Source: Desulfuromonadales bacterium (GTDB taxonomy: Bacteria; Desulfobacterota; Desulfuromonadia; Desulfuromonadales; BM103). Taken from it: DNA of 33,642 nt. Shown piece after piece: positions 16,997 through 27,026 of this stretch (position 1 is its first letter; every line of letters starts with the position of its first letter). Made by a program: the position numbers and the translations under genes. The stretch covers positions 1 through 33,642 of the forward strand of contig JAAXQF010000415.1 in assembly GCA_012974435.1 (NCBI GenBank). Reading direction: 5' to 3'. The notes under the pieces are model-generated. The model did not search any database and was not told the DNA's origin. It saw nothing but the letters and a program-made list of their open reading frames with translations.

Positions 16997-18501
16997 TGTT
17001 GGCCTCCCTGCTGCAGAGCTTTGCGTAGTTCTTCCCGATCATCGAAGTGAATACGACCGCTTTTGAGTATCTGGTAATCTTCGTGGCCCTTACCGGCGAC
17101 CAGGAGCAGGTCTCCGGATTGCAGAAGATCCACAGCGAACTGAATGGCAGCACGACGGTCTTCTATGACAACGTACCCACTGCCCTCGCCCTTGGCCGCT
17201 TCTGCGGTACTCCACTCACGCTCATGGACCTTGATCAGGCCACCCCGCACATCGTTGAGAATCTGCGCGGGGTCTTCGCTGCGGGGGTTATCCGAAGTCG
17301 CGATCGCGATATTGGAACCACGGGCTGCAACCTCAGCCATGATCGGACGCTTAGTGCGATCACGATCACCTCCACAACCAAAGATCGTCAAAATTCTCTT
17401 TGGGGACAGCGCCTGCATCGCTTCTATGACACGCCGTAGAGCATCACCGGTATGGGCATAATCAACCAGGATCACGGCATCTCTACCATTCTCTATCTGT
17501 TCCAGCCGTCCAGGTACACCCGTCGCTGCAGACAGGCCGGATGCAATCACCTGCGGCGGCAGACCAAGAGCGACTGCAGCACCGATGGCACAAAGTAGGT
17601 TCTCAGCGTTGAAATCACCGAGCAAAGGACTGGCGACATCAACAACGCCCACAGGTGTTGACACTCGGGCGCGGATTCCCTGTAGCGAAATCTCCAGGCT
17701 TTCCGGGTAAATATCAGCTTTGCTGTCTCGTCCGCAGGTCAGAGCGTCGGGAAGCATGGCTGCCAGCCGTTGACCGTAGCTGTCGTCTATATTGATAACG
17801 GCCCGACCATTGTCACGGGGAAGCAGCTCCTTGAAGAGATGGTACTTGCTCTTGAAGTAGCTCTCCATGTCGATGTGATAATCAAGATGTTCCGGTGTCA
17901 GGTTAGTGAAGACCCCAACATCAAAGCGCACACCATCAGCACGACACTGCTCCAAGGCGTGCGAAGAGGTTTCCATTACCAGCGAACGGGCACCGTTATT
18001 ACGGAAATCACGGACCTGCTTCATCAGGTCAAGAGCTTCCGGTGTGGTATGCGGTGCATTTCGCAAATCTGTTCCGTAACGGTAATTGATGGTACCGACT
18101 ACGGCAGGAGACAAATCCGCCTGTACGAGGATCTCTTCCAGCAGATAAGTGATGGTTGTTTTACCGTTGGTTCCGGTGATACCGACAACCTTCATATCTA
18201 CCGTCGGATTGCCATAAAACTCGGCGGCAGCCAAAGCCATTGCCTGCCGGGCGTTATCAACCAGCACCGTCGTGGCCTGGTCAGTGCTTTCAGAAAGTTC
18301 TTCACAGAAGACAACCCCGGCACCACCGGCAATCGCACTGGTGATAAAATCGTGTCCGTCGCTCACAACCCCGCGCAGGGCAAAGAAGGCATCTCCCGCA
18401 CCGATCTGTCGAGAATCGTAGTGCATACCTGTCACTTCAAGGTCCATGTCCCCATGCACCTTCTTGTATAAACAGTTTTTCAGGATCTGCGCGAGTTTCA
18501 T
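16993..18501 (-). CDS. murE: UDP-N-acetylmuramoyl-L-alanyl-D-glutamate--2,6-diaminopimelate ligase
   Basis: 502 residues. Adds the third stem-peptide residue. The P-loop GTNGKTT (110-116) and, near the C-terminus, DNPRSEDP are visible. DNPR is the known signature for meso-diaminopimelate rather than lysine, as expected for a Gram-negative wall. The open frame runs upstream to 18630, but residues before the ATG at 18501 are out-of-frame ftsI sequence. The Shine-Dalgarno at this ATG is weak, and the gap to the ftsI stop is 22 bases. The 3' end overlaps murF by 4 bases. Confidence 0.95.
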   Translation of the reverse strand: MKLAQILKNCLYKKVHGDMDLEVTGMHYDSRQIGAGDAFFALRGVVSDGHDFITSAIAGGAGVVFCEELSESTDQATTVLVDNARQAMALAAAEFYGNPTVDMKVVGITGTNGKTTITYLLEEILVQADLSPAVVGTINYRYGTDLRNAPHTTPEALDLMKQVRDFRNNGARSLVMETSSHALEQCRADGVRFDVGVFTNLTPEHLDYHIDMESYFKSKYHLFKELLPRDNGRAVINIDDSYGQRLAAMLPDALTCGRDSKADIYPESLEISLQGIRARVSTPVGVVDVASPLLGDFNAENLLCAIGAAVALGLPPQVIASGLSAATGVPGRLEQIENGRDAVILVDYAHTGDALRRVIEAMQALSPKRILTIFGCGGDRDRTKRPIMAEVAARGSNIAIATSDNPRSEDPAQILNDVRGGLIKVHEREWSTAEAAKGEGSGYVVIEDRRAAIQFAVDLLQSGDLLLVAGKGHEDYQILKSGRIHFDDREELRKALQQGGQQ

Positions 18502-18523
18502 AATATCCGTCGCAAGCAAGCGT

Positions 18524-20503
18524 TTAGGAGGGTGGCGACAAGCGCACCCACACCGGGGCTCCATAGGGTATCGCCACGCCGGGGCCTGGCGATTGTTCAA
18601 CAACTCGGCCACGCCCCCGGAAGCTGACATTGAGCTGTTTCTCTTCCATAACCTCGAGGACCTGGCGGTAGCTCAAACCATCAAAATTTGGCATCTGTGG
18701 GCCACCGGAGAAATCCGAGTTGACAACGGTTTGCTCCAACTGCCGCTCTGGAGCCATTGCCTCAACAAAGATCTGATCCAATGACGGCAAGGTATCTTCG
18801 GCCGTGATGGTTTCACTTGGCTGCACTTTGAGGTATTGCATGGCCTGGGCTGCAATCCGGGAGAAAACGGGAGCTGCCGTCAGACCGCCGTAAACAACCT
18901 TATAAGGCTCGTCAATTGAGACCAGCATCACCAGCTTTGGGTCTTCCGCAGGCAGGAAGCCAACAAATGAAGCCACCCTTTTATCAACTGAGTAGGTGCC
19001 GGTCACAGCGTCAACCTTTTGTGCGGTGCCGGTCTTCCCTGCAACCCGGAAACCCGGAACCCTGGCATGGGTTGCGGTGCCACCGTCTTCCGTAGTCATC
19101 TCCATCATCCGCGTTACCGTTTGTGCGACATCACGGGCAATGACCTTGCGCACAACGCGAGGCCGATTCTGATGACTTATCTGCCCCTGGCTGTCGACGA
19201 CACGGTCCACAACGTAGGGTTCCATCAGGTAGCCGCCGTTGGCGATCGTGGATACAGCTGTTGCCAACTGGATCGGTGTAACGCTGACGCCCTGACCAAA
19301 GGAAATATTTGCCAGGTCAGCTTCGAACCACCTGTTCGGTGCCCTCAACAGCCCAACAGCCTCGCCCGGAAGGTCAATCCCCGTCTTCTGACCGAAACCA
19401 AAATCCCTGAGATAACTATAGAAAGCCTTTCGCTCGAGCATTTTGCCAATTTTCGCCGAGCCGATATTCGAGCTGTACTTGATGATCTCGGCAGGTGTCA
19501 GCTTCTGGAACTTCTTGTGGTCATGGATATTTCTACCGCCGACACGGTACTTGCCATTTTCACAATCGATCTTCTGACTTGTGCTGACAACGGCCTCGTT
19601 GAGAGCGGCTGCCATGAGAAACACTTTAAAGGTCGAACCAGGCTCGTAGCTGTCACAAACGGCACGATTCCGCCACTGGGAAGGCTTGTGGCGGAAGAAT
19701 GAGTTGGGGTTATACTCCGGGTAACTGGCCATCGCCAGAATCTTGCCTGTTGCCGGTTCCATCATCACAACGGTTCCAGCCTTGGCACTTGTCTTACGCA
19801 GACCTTCGGCCAGCTCCCGCTCAGCGATATACTGCAGGTTCTTATCAACCGTCAGGTAGAGATCGTTACCTCTCTTGGCGCCTTGCACTTGTGGCAGGCC
19901 TGAACCCAGTCCGCGCCCCAGAGCATCGCGCTCCATAACCAGGTAACCGCCCCGGCCAAGGATTTGCTTGTCATACTTCAGCTCCAGTCCCTCCAGCCCT
20001 TTCGGGTCGAGCCCGGTAAAGCCGAGAAGATGAGCAGCGATATTCGAGTTGGGGTAGAAACGGCGCGGTTCCTTGATCATGCCCACGCCCTTGAGACTTA
20101 ACGACTTGATTTTTTCACTCTGGTTGGGAGTCACCTGACGCTTCAACCAGACAAAACTACGGTTACCTTTTAGCTTGGCCTTAACCGTCGACTTGGGAAG
20201 GCCAAGAGCTTTTGCGAGCTGTTTCGTTGCGACAGCACGGTCTTCCAGCTTGCGCGGCTCGACATAGATAGAGTCGACGTCAACGCTTACTGCCAGCTCT
20301 TCACCATGACTGTCAAAGATCGTTCCACGCTGTGGGGTCAGTGGGATTGTTTTCTGATGCTGGCGGTCGGCACGCTCATGCCACTGCTCTTCCTGAAGGA
20401 CCTGGAGATCAAAGGCACGCATCGTCACCAGGGCAAAACCGATGGTGAAGATCACCCCGATCAGCCGGATACGAATACGTACGCCTTTCTCCAGTTCTTT
20501 CAT
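18524..20503 (-). CDS. ftsI: Septal transpeptidase FtsI (PBP3) with C-terminal PASTA domain
   Basis: 659 residues. Class B penicillin-binding protein that crosslinks septal peptidoglycan with FtsW. There is a short cytoplasmic tail and one membrane segment (about 11-30), a dimerisation/pedestal region, then the transpeptidase with catalytic Ser290 in STFK, SSN (344-346) and KTGT (490-493). A single PASTA domain (about 604-656, MPNFDGLS...VWVRLSPPS) follows. This domain is absent from E. coli FtsI but typical of Gram-positive PBPs and seen in some deltaproteobacteria. ATG at 20503 overlaps the ftsL stop as TGATG, with GGTGG upstream, so translation is coupled. Confidence 0.95.
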   Translation of the reverse strand: MKELEKGVRIRIRLIGVIFTIGFALVTMRAFDLQVLQEEQWHERADRQHQKTIPLTPQRGTIFDSHGEELAVSVDVDSIYVEPRKLEDRAVATKQLAKALGLPKSTVKAKLKGNRSFVWLKRQVTPNQSEKIKSLSLKGVGMIKEPRRFYPNSNIAAHLLGFTGLDPKGLEGLELKYDKQILGRGGYLVMERDALGRGLGSGLPQVQGAKRGNDLYLTVDKNLQYIAERELAEGLRKTSAKAGTVVMMEPATGKILAMASYPEYNPNSFFRHKPSQWRNRAVCDSYEPGSTFKVFLMAAALNEAVVSTSQKIDCENGKYRVGGRNIHDHKKFQKLTPAEIIKYSSNIGSAKIGKMLERKAFYSYLRDFGFGQKTGIDLPGEAVGLLRAPNRWFEADLANISFGQGVSVTPIQLATAVSTIANGGYLMEPYVVDRVVDSQGQISHQNRPRVVRKVIARDVAQTVTRMMEMTTEDGGTATHARVPGFRVAGKTGTAQKVDAVTGTYSVDKRVASFVGFLPAEDPKLVMLVSIDEPYKVVYGGLTAAPVFSRIAAQAMQYLKVQPSETITAEDTLPSLDQIFVEAMAPERQLEQTVVNSDFSGGPQMPNFDGLSYRQVLEVMEEKQLNVSFRGRGRVVEQSPGPGVAIPYGAPVWVRLSPPS

Positions 20504-20820
20504 CAATCCACCGTTATCACCTGCTCGGAAGAAGGCAGGCGCAAGTTCAGTTCTTTTCGTGCCACCCGCTCAATCCGTTCGGGATCTCTGAGGCTGGCGG
20601 CTTCCAGAGAGAGGTTGCTCGCTTCCTGGCGCAGGCCGCGTAACTTGCTCTCCAGCTGCGACATCTCATATTCCAGGCTGGTCACCTGAACACGGGACCA
20701 GACGAAGAACAACGAGACCATCAGTAAAAGAGAAATAAAGGCGAGCACCGGAACCAAGTTCGGGCGACGCAGAGTAAATCCATTAATCTTCGGTAAGGCT
20801 CTGGCTATTGCATCAGACAT
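20503..20820 (-). CDS. ftsL: Cell division protein FtsL
   Basis: 105-residue small bitopic protein of the FtsQLB complex. It has a short cytoplasmic tail, one membrane segment (about 21-41, LVPVLAFISLLLMVSLFFVW) and a heptad-type coiled coil (about 43-80) ending in DPERIERVARKELNLRLPS, a usual FtsL tail. Primary sequence is poorly conserved in this family; size, topology and position between rsmH and ftsI carry the call. ATG at 20820 with GGGGA upstream is chosen. The frame upstream (to 20910) is out-of-frame rsmH. It lies one base after the rsmH stop and overlaps ftsI. Confidence 0.88.
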   Translation of the reverse strand: MSDAIARALPKINGFTLRRPNLVPVLAFISLLLMVSLFFVWSRVQVTSLEYEMSQLESKLRGLRQEASNLSLEAASLRDPERIERVARKELNLRLPSSEQVITVD

Positions 20821-20821
20821 A

Positions 20822-21781
20822 TTATTCCCCTTTCGCCGGGAGTTTTTCCATGGCCCGCAAGACTGCACTGCGCGCTCGCGGGTTGTTTTCTGTTTCTGAT
20901 TCTGTGGCACGCACGGCTTTACGGGTTAGCACGCGAACCGAGGGTTGTTCTCCACAAGCGCAAACAGCGAAACGCGGCGGACAGACACACCCGGTAGCCA
21001 GAGCGCGAAATGCTTGCTTGACCATGCGATCTTCCAAAGAATGGAAGCTGATCACGACCAAGCGACCACCGGTCTTCAAACGCAGCCAGGCGGTATCCAG
21101 AGCGGTACGCAAGTTATCAAGCTCACCATTCACATGAATACGCAGCGCTTGAAAAACCCGGGTCGCCGGATGAATCCGCTGCGGCCCCTTGCCTGTCGGC
21201 ACGACCCGACTGATCATGTCCGCCAACTGCAAGGTTGTTACAAAAGGAGCTTTCTCACGATCGGTGACGATGGCCCGGGCGATCTTTCCGGCCCAGCGCT
21301 CCTCACCATAATCACGAAAGATCCGCTTCAATTCATCACCCTCAGCTTCTGCAACCACTGTTGCAGCAGAGACACCCTCTTCCGGGTTCATACGCATATC
21401 AAGCGGCCCGTCCTCGCGGAAAGAGAATCCGCGCTCCGGGCTGTCGATCTGATGGGAAGAAACGCCCAGGTCCAGCAGGATTCCATCAACAGCAGCAATC
21501 TCCAACTGGTCGAGTTGCGTACACATGTCTGAGAAATTCCCCTGTCGTAAAACAACTCGTTCACCAAAAGAAGCCAATTTGCTCTGCGCTGCAGCAAGAG
21601 CTTCCGCATCTCGGTCCAGGCCAATCAACACGCCATCGGGAGAACTCGCCTCGAGAATCAACCGGGCATGACCTGCCCCACCAAGGGTGCCATCCAGGTA
21701 AACACCGCCGCTATGTGGCTGAAGGTATTGCATCACCTCTTCGGCCATCACCGACACATGCTTGAACCCACCCACAGACAT
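20822..21781 (-). CDS. rsmH: 16S rRNA (cytosine-N4) C1402 methyltransferase
   Basis: 319 residues, formerly mraW. Uses SAM to methylate N4 of C1402 in 16S rRNA in the ribosomal P-site. The N-terminal HVSVMAEEVM (8-17), the SAM loop LDGTLGGAGH (29-38), GLDRDAEAL, and the C-terminal FHSLEDRMVKQ motif are clear. There is a CVCPPRFAVCACG cysteine cluster near the end, also usual. ATG at 21781 is 2 bases after the mraZ stop with a weak Shine-Dalgarno, suggesting coupling. It is the second gene of the cluster. Confidence 0.97.
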   Translation of the reverse strand: MSVGGFKHVSVMAEEVMQYLQPHSGGVYLDGTLGGAGHARLILEASSPDGVLIGLDRDAEALAAAQSKLASFGERVVLRQGNFSDMCTQLDQLEIAAVDGILLDLGVSSHQIDSPERGFSFREDGPLDMRMNPEEGVSAATVVAEAEGDELKRIFRDYGEERWAGKIARAIVTDREKAPFVTTLQLADMISRVVPTGKGPQRIHPATRVFQALRIHVNGELDNLRTALDTAWLRLKTGGRLVVISFHSLEDRMVKQAFRALATGCVCPPRFAVCACGEQPSVRVLTRKAVRATESETENNPRARSAVLRAMEKLPAKGE

Positions 21782-21783
21782 AA

Positions 21784-22239
21784 CTAAAGTCCCAAGTCGA
21801 AACGCTTCTGTCGATCCTGAGCCAGACGCTGCTCAGCTTCGGCGAGCATTTCGATATATCGTGTCTTGTTCCAGATCTGGATTTTTTGCGCGCCGCCGAC
21901 GATGACAACATCACGCACGCCGTCCGTATCCAACTGGCAATACTCTCGCAAGGATTGCGGCAACTGGATTCGGCCCTGTTTATCAAAGGTGCAATGTGTT
22001 GCTGGAGTGACGGTTGTAAAATAGAGGTCTTCACGAAACTGGTCGTTCGGAAGTTGTGCGAATTTTTCGAGGAAGCTCTCCCATTCGGAGAGCGGGTAAG
22101 CGACGATACCGCAGCGGTCCTGAGTGACAACCAGAATATCTTCCTGGCCGTTCTCTTTCAGCTGCTCACGGAACTTGGCTGGAATACTGGCCCGCCCCTT
22201 TGCATCGATTGAATTGTAATAAACGCCCTGAAATCCCAT
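21784..22239 (-). CDS. mraZ: Transcriptional regulator / division-cluster protein MraZ
   Basis: 151 residues with two AbrB-like SpoVT swapped-hairpin domains: the first around NSIDAKGRASIPAKFRE (9-25), the second around CTFDKQGRIQLPQSLRE. In E. coli MraZ binds tandem repeats in its own promoter region and represses the division cluster. It is the first gene of the operon. ATG at 22239 has GAGGG 5 bases upstream. A C-terminal helical, charged tail (IEMLAEAEQRLAQDRQKRF) is typical. See the promoter (22287-22315) and phased repeat (22239-22255) for likely regulation. Confidence 0.96.
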   Translation of the reverse strand: MGFQGVYYNSIDAKGRASIPAKFREQLKENGQEDILVVTQDRCGIVAYPLSEWESFLEKFAQLPNDQFREDLYFTTVTPATHCTFDKQGRIQLPQSLREYCQLDTDGVRDVVIVGGAQKIQIWNKTRYIEMLAEAEQRLAQDRQKRFDLGL

Positions 22240-22255
22240 TTGGCCCTCTTTGGCC
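22239..22255 (-). promoter_or_regulatory. Phased direct repeat at the mraZ start, possible MraZ operator
   Basis: GGCCAAA occurs twice on the minus strand (complements of 22239-22245 and 22249-22255) exactly 10 bases apart, immediately before and touching the mraZ ATG and its ribosome-binding site. The coding strand continues ATGGGA in the same phase. Known MraZ operators are direct repeats with about one-helical-turn spacing, but with TGGG-type cores, so the match is only suggestive. Confidence 0.35.
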
Positions 22256-22286
22256 TAAAATTACACTATTCACCACCTTCTGGGCA

Positions 22287-22315
22287 AATATAGTCGCCAT
22301 ACGGGGGCCTGTCAA
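22287..22315 (-). promoter_or_regulatory. Near-consensus sigma-70 promoter of the dcw cluster
   Basis: On the minus strand: TTGACA (complement of 22310-22315, 6/6), a 17-base spacer, and TATATT (complement of 22287-22292, 5/6). Transcription should begin near 22280, giving a leader of about 40 bases before mraZ. This is the best promoter in the window. Confidence 0.85.
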
Positions 22316-22564
22316 GAATTTATTTCATTTTTTTAAGGGGTTAGGCCATTTTACGGAAGCGCCAGGACAGCTTATTTGCAGGTAATTTCGAGAGTCTTCT
22401 GAGAGAGCCAAAAAGAGCCCTTAAACACAATCTTATGTTTTTCAAGGAGATAGCCGGAAGGCTTAAGAATCCGGATTAACCACAAAACACCAGAAGAATG
22501 ATTCGCAGCGCCAGAAAAACAAAGTTCCGGCTGCTTTAAAGTGACAATAACACGCCATCATAGA
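22316..22564. other. Non-coding gap between the CNNM gene and the mraZ promoter
   Basis: Both flanking genes are on the minus strand, and no gene is seen between them. A short CCGGA/TCCGG hairpin (22454-22474) lies downstream of the CNNM gene's stop but lacks a T-run. The DNA immediately upstream of the mraZ -35 is AT-rich (TTTATTTCATTTTTTTAA, 22319-22336), which could act as an UP element. Confidence 0.45.
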
Positions 22565-23830
22565 TTAAGGCTCCTCCTGATCTTTATGAGCAGAAAGTTG
22601 CACCTCAATTTGTTCAATCCGGCGATCTTCAACCTCGCGAACAGTAAACAGGACGCCGTCCACCTCACAGCTCGCCCCGACCTCTGGGATACTACCCAGA
22701 GTGTTAAGGAGGAAGCCCGCCAAGGTGTTGACATGCTCTTCAGAGAGATTCAGCTCGAAGCGTTTATTGATGTAACGAATCGCGACACTACCATCAATAA
22801 GATAACGGTTTGAACCGAGAGCTTTAACGAGAATATCCTCCTCATCGTACTCATCCTGAATCTCTCCGACAATCTCTTCAACGATGTCTTCAAGAGTACA
22901 GATCCCCTCGACTCCACCATACTCATCGACAACCATGGCAAGGTGCAGATGCTTGCGACGAAAGGCCTGCATCAGCGTTTCAATCGGCTTGGCTTCAGGG
23001 ACAAAAAACGGCGGCCGCGCCAACTCCCGCAGAGAGAACTGTTCCGGTTTATCGAGATAGCTCAAAACATCCTTCGAATGAATAACTCCGACCACGTTAT
23101 CGAGGCTACCGTCATAGACGGGGAACCGCGAATGTCGGGCTTGAGCGGTCATCTGCACAACATCCTTGAAATCAGCATCCACGGAGATGCCGACAACCTC
23201 TGTACGTGGCACCATAACGTCGCGGACACGAATTTCCGAGAGGTCAAAAATACCATGCAGCATGCGTCTCTTATCCTTGTTGACCACTCCGGCATCTTCG
23301 CCGAATTCGATAATTGACCGAATTTCATCCTCAGAGATCAACGGCGCCTGCTCTTCCCCCCTCAGGAAACGGGTCAGCAAACCGGAGATACCACTGACCA
23401 CGGCGGTCACAGGTTGCAGCAGCCACATAAAGAAACGGATGGGTTGCAATACGCGGAAAGAAAGCTTTTCCGGATAGGTTGCGGCGTAAGTCTTTGGGCA
23501 GACTTCTGAGAAAATCAGCAGTAGCGGGGTAAGAATCAGGATTGTCATTAACTCGCCGCCCTGCCCGAACAGATCGAGAAAAAGAGCAGTGGCGAAAACC
23601 GAGATCATGATATTGACCAGGTTGTTACCGACCAGGATAGCACTCAGCAAATCATCCGGCTTGGAAAGCAGTGCCTCAAGACGCTTTGCACCCGGGCGCT
23701 CTTTCTCCGCCAGATACTTGACCCGTAAGCGGTCCATCGACATCAGCGCAGTTTCGGAACTGGAGAAAAAGGCCGAGAAGACAAAGAGGACTAAGAGTCC
23801 CAGAACGTGCAGCCATTGATCTGTGGTCAT
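22565..23830 (-). CDS. CNNM/CorC-type hemolysin-family membrane protein
   Basis: 421 residues. The N-terminal DUF21/CNNM membrane domain (about 1-180) has three to four hydrophobic segments, FSSSETALMSM near the start and ILVGNNLVNIMIS. It is followed by two CBS domains (about 200-325, with VRDVMVPRTEV and DEYGGVEGICTLEDIVEEIVGEI) and a C-terminal CorC/HlyC domain (about 340-410). The family is implicated in Mg/Co efflux or transport regulation; the hemolysin name is historical. ATG at 23830; the Shine-Dalgarno is poor (AGGTG about 10 bases upstream). A TTGTGT-17-TAATAT promoter candidate lies at 23875-23903 (complement). The gene is divergent from ligA and appears to be a single-gene unit upstream of the dcw operon. 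Confidence 0.9.
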   Translation of the reverse strand: MTTDQWLHVLGLLVLFVFSAFFSSSETALMSMDRLRVKYLAEKERPGAKRLEALLSKPDDLLSAILVGNNLVNIMISVFATALFLDLFGQGGELMTILILTPLLLIFSEVCPKTYAATYPEKLSFRVLQPIRFFMWLLQPVTAVVSGISGLLTRFLRGEEQAPLISEDEIRSIIEFGEDAGVVNKDKRRMLHGIFDLSEIRVRDVMVPRTEVVGISVDADFKDVVQMTAQARHSRFPVYDGSLDNVVGVIHSKDVLSYLDKPEQFSLRELARPPFFVPEAKPIETLMQAFRRKHLHLAMVVDEYGGVEGICTLEDIVEEIVGEIQDEYDEEDILVKALGSNRYLIDGSVAIRYINKRFELNLSEEHVNTLAGFLLNTLGSIPEVGASCEVDGVLFTVREVEDRRIEQIEVQLSAHKDQEEP

Positions 23831-24002
23831 CGGGTTAAATCACCTGTTGTTTCGTAAGGATACATCTTTAGAGGATATTAACTGACTCGTGGGAGAAACA
23901 CAATCGGCTAAACTTTTATTTGCATAAAGATTTGGTCAGTGAATTCAAAACCAAAAGACTTAAAACCCTTCTCCCGCAGGAAGAAAAAATCTGTTATATT
24001 AA

Positions 24003-26353
<2,351 letters not shown>

Positions 26354-26361
26354 ATACACAT

Positions 26362-26390
26362 CAGCCACCCTTGATGAGTGGCTGCATTTT
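26362..26390 (+). terminator. Terminator of ligA-acyP
   Basis: CAGCCAC (26362-26368) and GTGGCTG (26378-26384) form a perfect 7-bp stem followed by CATTTTAA. It begins 9 bases after the acyP stop. Confidence 0.7.
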
Positions 26391-26410
26391 AATCGGGCAG
26401 ATCCCTGCAT

Positions 26411-26447
26411 AAAAAATGCCCCGGTTCCTGGAGGGGAAGGCCGGGGC
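26411..26447 (-). terminator. Secondary minus-strand terminator-like hairpin
   Basis: GCCCCGG (26418-26424) and CCGGGGC (26441-26447) form a perfect stem. On the minus strand it is followed by ATTTTTT (complement of 26411-26417). It faces read-through from the response-regulator gene, behind the stronger terminator at 26552-26595. Confidence 0.6.
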
Positions 26448-26452
26448 TAAAT

Positions 26453-26487
26453 CTCTGTACAACCAGTTTGGATGGGTTGCAACAGAG
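26453..26487. other. Two-part hairpin in the convergent intergenic region
   Basis: CTCTGT (26453-26458) pairs with ACAGAG (26482-26487), and CAACC (26460-26464) pairs with GGTTG (26475-26479), separated by a small internal loop. It has no T-run. Function unknown. Confidence 0.35.
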
Positions 26488-26551
26488 TGTCATATATTTT
26501 GATGAGGCGAAGTTACTACAAATAGTGAATTAAGTCAAGTTCATATTTAGC

Positions 26552-26595
26552 AAAAAAAAGAGCCCCACAGCTCTGGAGGTAGTGAGCTGCGGGGC
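26552..26595 (-). terminator. Terminator after the response-regulator gene, probably bidirectional
   Basis: GCCCCACAGCTC (26562-26573) and GAGCTGCGGGGC (26584-26595) form a 12-bp stem with one A-C mismatch. Eight T follow on the minus strand (complement of 26552-26559). On the plus strand a T-run follows at 26604-26611, so it may also stop ligA-acyP read-through. Confidence 0.85.
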
Positions 26596-26609
26596 AAGAT
26601 ATTCTTTTT

Positions 26610-27026
26610 TTAGGAGGTTTTGAAGAAGGTTGCCTCGGATTCACCTGCCACAGAAAATCTTAGAAGTTTTTCTATCTGTTTAAGCACCTCTATCGTTTGA
26701 AACGGTTTGGTCATAAAACCATCAGCACCGACCTTACGTCCTGTTGCCAAATCATCCTCGGCACCCCTTGCAGTTAGAAACATGACCGGGATATCTTTTG
26801 TCTCAGGGTTCTCCTTGAGATACTGACAGACTTTGAAACCGTCAATATCGGGCATCATGACATCAAGCAGGATCAGATCAGGCAGCTCCTGACGCGCCAT
26901 AACGATCCCCTGCTGGCCACTCTCCGCATATATCAGCTCGTAGCCCTTGATGCGAACAATCGCCTCCAAGAGACGAAAAACGGTCTGGTGATCATCAACC
27001 AGCAGGATTCTTTTCTGCTCAGCCAT
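26610..27026 (-). CDS. Stand-alone CheY-like response regulator receiver
   Basis: 138 residues with a single receiver domain and no output domain. The acidic pair Asp11-Asp12, phospho-acceptor Asp55 (LLDVMMPD), Thr85 (FLTARG) and Lys107 (MTKPF) are all in place, so it should be phosphorylated by a partner histidine kinase. A short variable tail (about 120-138) follows the domain. No kinase is in the window, so it is an orphan. ATG at 27026 overlaps the rsmI stop as TAATG, with GAGG upstream, so it is translated with rsmI. It ends the nadE-rsmI transcript. Its output (motility, biofilm, other) cannot be deduced. Confidence 0.9.
   Translation of the reverse strand: MAEQKRILLVDDHQTVFRLLEAIVRIKGYELIYAESGQQGIVMARQELPDLILLDVMMPDIDGFKVCQYLKENPETKDIPVMFLTARGAEDDLATGRKVGADGFMTKPFQTIEVLKQIEKLLRFSVAGESEATFFKTS

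Noticed and set aside
18502..18630. 43-residue N-terminal extension of the murE open frame
   Set aside because: It lies within the ftsI 3' coding sequence; the conserved MurE start is at 18501.
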